Shown: positions 44,253 through 48,247 of the stretch, piece by piece
How positions within the stretch are numbered: the stretch's first letter is position 1
Layout of the letters: each line of letters starts with the position of its first letter
Source of the DNA: Bacteroidota bacterium
GTDB lineage: Bacteria > Bacteroidota > Bacteroidia > Chitinophagales > Chitinophagaceae
Length of the DNA: 48,247 nt
Assembly (NCBI GenBank): GCA_947456625.1
Contig: CANGQJ010000017.1
Coordinates: 1-48,247, forward strand
Reading direction: 5' to 3'
Made by a program: the position numbers and the translations under genes
The notes under the pieces: generated by a model
Seen by the model: only the letters and a program-made list of their open reading frames with translations
The model's database searches: none
What the model was told of the DNA's origin: nothing

Positions 44253-44768
44253 ATGGAGAATGGTAATTTTGAGCAGAACGATAAGAAAATAGAGAGTGTT
44301 TATAGTACAAGAATTCGTGCAGGTAAAAGAAGAACTTATTTCTTTGATGTAAGAGCTACACGTGGGAATGATTATTTCTTAACCATTACCGAGAGCAGAA
44401 AACGATTTGATAATAATGGCTATGATCGTCATAAAATATTTTTATATAAAGAGGATTTCAATAAATTTTTAAAAGCGATAACAGAGGCGGTTGATTATGT
44501 AAAAACAGAATTAATGCCAGACTTTGATTTTGATGCTTTTAATCATGAAAATGACGGAGAATACGATGGTGAAGGAAATTATGCTGCACCAAAACTACAA
44601 GATCTAACTAACTTAGCTGAAGCTCCTCAGGTAACTGTAGCAGTTAGTTCAGAACCAGAACAGGAAATAGATCCAGCTAGTATTACAGAAAAGAAACCAT
44701 TGGAAGCACGTGATACACCTGCAAGTGAAGGTGATAATTTAAGTGGCGAAGAAGTTGATAAGTGGTAA
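44253..44768 (+). CDS. PUR family (DUF3276) nucleic-acid-binding protein
   Basis: 171 residues. The N-terminal PUR repeat-like domain (about 14-98) contains VYSTRIRAGKRRTYFFDVR, DYFLTITESRKRF and FLYKEDFNKFLKAI, a single-stranded nucleic-acid-binding fold related to Pur-alpha and Borrelia BpuR. The rest is an acidic, low-complexity tail ending in GEEVDKW, a motif I recall as typical at the end of Bacteroidota members. A regulatory role on DNA or RNA is inferred from the family. Its stop codon abuts the stop of the convergent GNAT gene with no bases between. Confidence 0.9.
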   Translation: MENGNFEQNDKKIESVYSTRIRAGKRRTYFFDVRATRGNDYFLTITESRKRFDNNGYDRHKIFLYKEDFNKFLKAITEAVDYVKTELMPDFDFDAFNHENDGEYDGEGNYAAPKLQDLTNLAEAPQVTVAVSSEPEQEIDPASITEKKPLEARDTPASEGDNLSGEEVDKW

Positions 44769-45257
44769 TTATAATTGCTTAGTCATCCAGATATCACAGC
44801 CGCAATGTCCGCTATTTCCTAGTGGTTGGTTAATTCTTTTAAAGCCTACTTTTTCATATATAGAAACGGCCTTTGATAATTCAGGCATAGACTCAAGGTA
44901 TACTTGTGTATAACCATTTTTTTTTGCCCACTGCAGGGATTTTTCCATTAATAATTTTCCCAAACCACTTCCTCTAGCATCTTTGTGTAAATATAATTTT
45001 ACAAGTTCACATGTATTATTGGGCAAATTTTCAGTTGGAAATATTCCACAACCTCCCACTAATTCATCATTAATGGTGGCTACAAAATAATAGGAGCCAG
45101 GTGTTCTAAATAATTCAAATAATGCATCGGTAGTTGGGTCAAAATATACGGTACCAGGTTTGTTTGCACCAAATTCGGTTAAGGCAGCTCTTATTACTTT
45201 TGCCAAATTAATATTGTCATTGGGTGCTATTGGCCTAATGTTTATTGTACTTGACAT
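44769..45257 (-). CDS. GNAT family N-acetyltransferase
   Basis: 162 residues from ATG 45257 (MSSTINIRPI); a TTG twelve bases upstream overlaps the end of pgi and is less likely. The GNAT acetyl-CoA-binding motif is KDARGSGLGKLLME, preceded by CELVKLYL and followed by VYLESMPELSKAVSIYEKVGF. The substrate is unknown. It begins 2 bases after the pgi stop, so the two genes are coupled, though no functional link is evident. Confidence 0.9.
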   Translation of the reverse strand: MSSTINIRPIAPNDNINLAKVIRAALTEFGANKPGTVYFDPTTDALFELFRTPGSYYFVATINDELVGGCGIFPTENLPNNTCELVKLYLHKDARGSGLGKLLMEKSLQWAKKNGYTQVYLESMPELSKAVSIYEKVGFKRINQPLGNSGHCGCDIWMTKQL

Positions 45258-45259
45258 TA

Positions 45260-46912
45260 TTATTTCCAAGATTTATATTTATTAATTAAACCATTTGTAG
45301 AACTATCATGTCCATTAACATGATCTTCATTTTCTAGTTCAGGTAAAATTTTATTTGCTAATTGTTTTCCTAATTCAACACCCCATTGATCATAACTAAA
45401 TATGTTCCAAATAACGCCTTGGGTAAAAATTTTGTGTTCGTAACAAGCTATTAAAAATCCTAATGAACTTGGGGTAACTTTCTTTAATAAAAAAGAATTG
45501 GTTGGTTTATTGCCAGCAAATACTTTGAAAGGAGTTAAAAATTCAATTTCTTTTTCTGTTTTATTTGCAGCTGTTAATTCTGCAATAACTTCGGTTTGTG
45601 TTTTACCATTTAATAAAGATTCGGTTTGAGCAAAGTAATTACTTAACAATTTACTATGATGATCTCCAATAGGATTGTGGCTAATAGCAGGTGCAATAAA
45701 ATCACATGGAATTAATAAGGTGCCTTGATGTATTAATTGATAAAAAGCATGTTGTCCATTGGTGCCTGGCTCTCCCCAAATTACTGGGCCTGTTGCATAA
45801 TTCACCGCAGTTCCTTTACGATCTACATATTTGCCATTGCTCTCCATATTGCCTTGCTGGAAATAAGCTGCAAATCGATGCATATATTGGTCATAAGGTA
45901 AGATAGCCTCACTTTGAGCACCAAAGAAATTGGTATACCAGATCCCTAATAATGCCATGATAACAGGAATGTTTTTATCAAAAGCAGTTTCTTTATAATG
46001 ATTATCTGCCTGGTGTGCCCCTTTTAATAATTGCTCAAAATGGTCGTATCCAATAGTTAAAGCAATAGACAATCCTATAGCACTCCACAATGAATATCTA
46101 CCACCAACCCAATCCCAAAACTCAAACATATTTTTACTGCTAATTCCAAATGCATTAACTGCTTTTTCGTTCGTACTTAATGCAACAAAATGGGTAGCAA
46201 TATGTGATTCCTCTTTTGCATGTTCTAAAAACCAATTACGTGCAGTATGTGCATTGGTCATGGTTTCTTGTGTTGTAAAAGTTTTTGATGCAATTAAGAA
46301 TAAAGTTTCTTCTGCATTCACTTTTTTTAGCGTTTCTGCAATATGAGTTCCGTCTACATTACTAACAAAGTAAACTTGTGTTCCTTTTACCCAATATGGT
46401 TTTAAAGCTTCTGTAACCATTACAGGACCTAAATCACTTCCGCCTATTCCAATGTTTACAATGGTGGTAATTTTTTTACCAGTAAATCCTTTGTGTTCAC
46501 CTGTATGAATGGCTTCACAAAAAGTTTTCATTTGCCTTAAAACTCTTTTAATTTCTGGCATAATATCTTGTCCATCTAACACAACAGGTGCATCCGAAAA
46601 ATTTCTTAAGGCAGTATGTAAAACTGCACGGTTTTCGGTTTCATTAATTGCTTGACCAGAAAATTGAGCTTGAATTGCTTCCTGTAACGAACACTCCTTT
46701 GCAAGTTGTAATAATAATTGTTTTGTTTTATCAGTGATAATATTTTTAGAATAATCAAAAAGAATATCCGAGGTAGCAATAGAGTAGGTATCAAATCTTT
46801 TATCATCGGAAGCAAACAAGTCTCGCATATGTTTACGACTCATCTCTTCTTCAAAATGTTTTTTTAATACAAACCAGGCTTGTGTAGTTGTTGGATTAAT
46901 TCTTTCTAACAT
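45260..46912 (-). CDS. pgi: glucose-6-phosphate isomerase
   Basis: 550-residue glycolytic enzyme that interconverts glucose-6-phosphate and fructose-6-phosphate. Both family signatures are visible: [13 protein letters not shown] around residue 265 and [13 protein letters not shown] near 385, with [16 protein letters not shown] for phosphate binding and the C-terminal [11 protein letters not shown] with the catalytic Lys. Length matches the E. coli enzyme (549). It is followed closely by the GNAT gene and preceded after 32 bases by threonine aldolase, so the three may be one operon. Confidence 0.98.
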   Translation of the reverse strand: MLERINPTTTQAWFVLKKHFEEEMSRKHMRDLFASDDKRFDTYSIATSDILFDYSKNIITDKTKQLLLQLAKECSLQEAIQAQFSGQAINETENRAVLHTALRNFSDAPVVLDGQDIMPEIKRVLRQMKTFCEAIHTGEHKGFTGKKITTIVNIGIGGSDLGPVMVTEALKPYWVKGTQVYFVSNVDGTHIAETLKKVNAEETLFLIASKTFTTQETMTNAHTARNWFLEHAKEESHIATHFVALSTNEKAVNAFGISSKNMFEFWDWVGGRYSLWSAIGLSIALTIGYDHFEQLLKGAHQADNHYKETAFDKNIPVIMALLGIWYTNFFGAQSEAILPYDQYMHRFAAYFQQGNMESNGKYVDRKGTAVNYATGPVIWGEPGTNGQHAFYQLIHQGTLLIPCDFIAPAISHNPIGDHHSKLLSNYFAQTESLLNGKTQTEVIAELTAANKTEKEIEFLTPFKVFAGNKPTNSFLLKKVTPSSLGFLIACYEHKIFTQGVIWNIFSYDQWGVELGKQLANKILPELENEDHVNGHDSSTNGLINKYKSWK

Positions 46913-46944
46913 GTTTACTTCTAATATTTATTATGATTGCTTAT

Positions 46945-47958
46945 TTATAATGTATTAATAGTGTCAATAGTTTTTGATAAATCATTTTCATAAATGTCTA
47001 AATGAAATACAAATCTAACTTGAGTAGGGGTCATTGCTATGGCTAAAATGCCTTTTTCTTTTAATGCTGCTGCAAAACTGGCAGCGGTATATTTCCCACC
47101 AATTGTTGCAATTACTATATTTGTTTCAACCGGTAAAATAGATTCAACGAATTCTTTTTTTGACAACGCTTCGCTTAAAATAAGTGCATTATCATGGTCT
47201 TCACTAAGTCTGTCAATATGATGATCTAAAGCATAAATTCCTGCTGCTGCTAAATAACCAGCTTGTCGCATTCCGCCTCCAAAAACTTTCCTCCATCGGC
47301 GCGCTTTTTGAATAAATGAATGGGAGCCAAGAAGTACACTTCCAACTGGGGCACCTAATCCTTTACTTAAACATATAGAAATAGAATCGAATATGTTTCC
47401 ATATTCAATTGCAGCTTCTTTTTTATAAACTATTGCATTAAATATTCTAGCACCATCTAAATGAAGTGCTAAGTTATGTTGCATGGCCACTTTTTTAATT
47501 GCAACAAAATCATTAAAATTATAACAAGCGCCTCCACCACGATTACTAGTATTTTCTAAGCTAATTAAGCTGGTAATAGGTTTATGTACATCCGCTGCAT
47601 TAATCCCACTTAAAACCTGTTGTGCATTAACTCTTCCTCTATCTCCATGTAGTAGTTTTACGGAACATCCAGAATTAAATGCAATTCCACCACCTTCATA
47701 TTGATAAATGTGGGATAGCTCATCACAAATAACCTCATCACCTGCCTGAGTGTGGGTTTTAATAGCCAATTGGTTGGTCATTGTTCCACTAGGACAAAAT
47801 AAACCAGATTCCATTCCAAACTTAGCAGCAGTAATACGTTCTAAGGAGTTGATACTTGGGTCTTCGCCAAAAACGTCATCTCCTATAGGGGCGGCTTGCA
47901 TGAATGCTAACATACCAGGGGTTGGTCTAGTTACGGTATCGGATCTAAAATCAATCAT
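46945..47958 (-). CDS. ltaE: low-specificity L-threonine aldolase
   Basis: 337-residue PLP enzyme of the beta-eliminating lyase group, predicted to split threonine or allo-threonine into glycine and acetaldehyde. Landmarks: the N-terminal DFRSDTVTRPTPGM, GDDVFGEDPS, the PLP-stacking SHIYQYEGGG, LHLDGARIFNA and the PLP lysine in CLSKGLGAPVGS, then FGGGMRQAGY. Length is normal. With sdaA in this window the cell has routes from both threonine and serine into central metabolism. Confidence 0.95.
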   Translation of the reverse strand: MIDFRSDTVTRPTPGMLAFMQAAPIGDDVFGEDPSINSLERITAAKFGMESGLFCPSGTMTNQLAIKTHTQAGDEVICDELSHIYQYEGGGIAFNSGCSVKLLHGDRGRVNAQQVLSGINAADVHKPITSLISLENTSNRGGGACYNFNDFVAIKKVAMQHNLALHLDGARIFNAIVYKKEAAIEYGNIFDSISICLSKGLGAPVGSVLLGSHSFIQKARRWRKVFGGGMRQAGYLAAAGIYALDHHIDRLSEDHDNALILSEALSKKEFVESILPVETNIVIATIGGKYTAASFAAALKEKGILAIAMTPTQVRFVFHLDIYENDLSKTIDTINTL

Positions 47959-48058
47959 GATACGAAGATAAACCTGAAGGGGGTATAAACCTTAAAAATG
48001 GGGTCTAAAATGGTCAATTTGGGGCTAAAAAATGGGATTAACTCGTTAATAATCAATA

Positions 48059-48090
48059 TTTGTAATTTTGATGACAAAAATGTACCTTTG
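48059..48090 (+). promoter_or_regulatory. Bacteroidota-type promoter for rpoD
   Basis: TTTG at 48059-48062, a 20-bp spacer and TACCTTTG at 48083-48090. It is a full match to both boxes, with a leader of about 55-60 bases to the ATG. Confidence 0.75.
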
Positions 48091-48153
48091 CAGACTGACA
48101 ACACTATACTATTTTAGTGTTTCTTACGTTATATACTTAAATAAATTCTTTGC

Positions 48154-48247
48154 ATGAGGCAGCTTAAAATTGCTACACAGATTACCAACAGAGACTCTCA
48201 AGCGGTTGAAAAGTACTTACAAGAGATTTCTAAGATTTCGATGATCA
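48154..48247 (+). CDS. rpoD: primary sigma-70 factor RpoD (N-terminal part)
   Basis: Only the first 31 codons are in the window. They read MRQLKIATQITNRDS and then a segment with KYLQEISKI, the typical N-terminus of the Bacteroidota primary sigma factor, which lacks the long acidic region 1.1 of E. coli and goes almost directly into region 1.2. The upstream two-box promoter is of the type this sigma factor itself recognises. Confidence 0.9.
   Translation, partial: MRQLKIATQITNRDSQAVEKYLQEISKISMI

Overview
The window is an AT-rich stretch of a Bacteroidota chromosome. The evidence for the phylum is seen directly: promoter boxes of the Bacteroidota type (TTTG, about 20 bp, TAnnTTTG), almost no Shine-Dalgarno sequences, a fused SecDF, a long-form NusB, a PUR/DUF3276 protein, a DUF1573 protein, the futalosine menaquinone enzyme MqnE, bacillithiol genes and a primary sigma factor that begins MRQLKI. 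Gene sequences look most like Chitinophagaceae-type genomes, but that is inference. Genes are densely packed and nearly all are housekeeping. I see no prophage, insertion sequence, CRISPR array, defence island or secondary-metabolite cluster.

Layout. 1-4.7 kb: the end of rplT, then arginine decarboxylase, bacilliredoxin, lgt-yajQ and a type B L31 gene. 4.7-10.3 kb: bshB1, the overlapping aguB-aguA pair, a lipoprotein amidase, an acyl-CoA dehydrogenase and the YggS-type PLP protein. 10.3-13.3 kb (minus): a secreted M20 hydrolase and the large subunit of an acyl-CoA mutase. 13.4-18.5 kb: iscA-like gene, secDF, an FKBP lipoprotein coupled to a small membrane protein, and a YhhN protein. 18.6-25 kb: groSL, nusB, yajC, coaE, an RlmK-type methyltransferase and an aminotransferase. 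25-37.8 kb: serine hydrolase, sdaA, mqnE, nupC-type transporter, trxA, dnaE, an NlpC/P60 lipoprotein, an M1 peptidase and msrA. 37.9-41.8 kb: mutS2-like, yhcH, pirin and DUF1573 genes. 41.8-42.3 kb: the only non-coding stretch over 300 bp, holding a 53-bp tandem repeat, a large palindrome and tRNA-Ser(UGA). 42.3-48.2 kb: an ABC exporter half, the PUR protein, a GNAT enzyme, pgi, threonine aldolase and the start of rpoD.

How the genes fit together. SpeA, AguA and AguB make a complete route from arginine through agmatine and N-carbamoylputrescine to putrescine. Bacilliredoxin and BshB1 belong to bacillithiol metabolism. SecDF and YajC are Sec accessory proteins. Lgt modifies lipoproteins, and several predicted lipoproteins are encoded here (amidase, FKBP, NlpC/P60, MsrA). 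TrxA can recycle MsrA.

Most unusual parts. The repeat and palindrome beside tRNA-Ser stand out: three exact-length 53-bp hairpin units run into an approximately 125-bp imperfect palindrome whose other arm is the tRNA's own terminator flank. Other points are a consistent short-leader promoter layout, a 17-bp-arm inverted repeat between iscA and secDF, an ABC half-transporter with Asp at the catalytic Glu position, an internal repeat in NusB, a MutS2 without Smr, and a mutase without its B12 domain.
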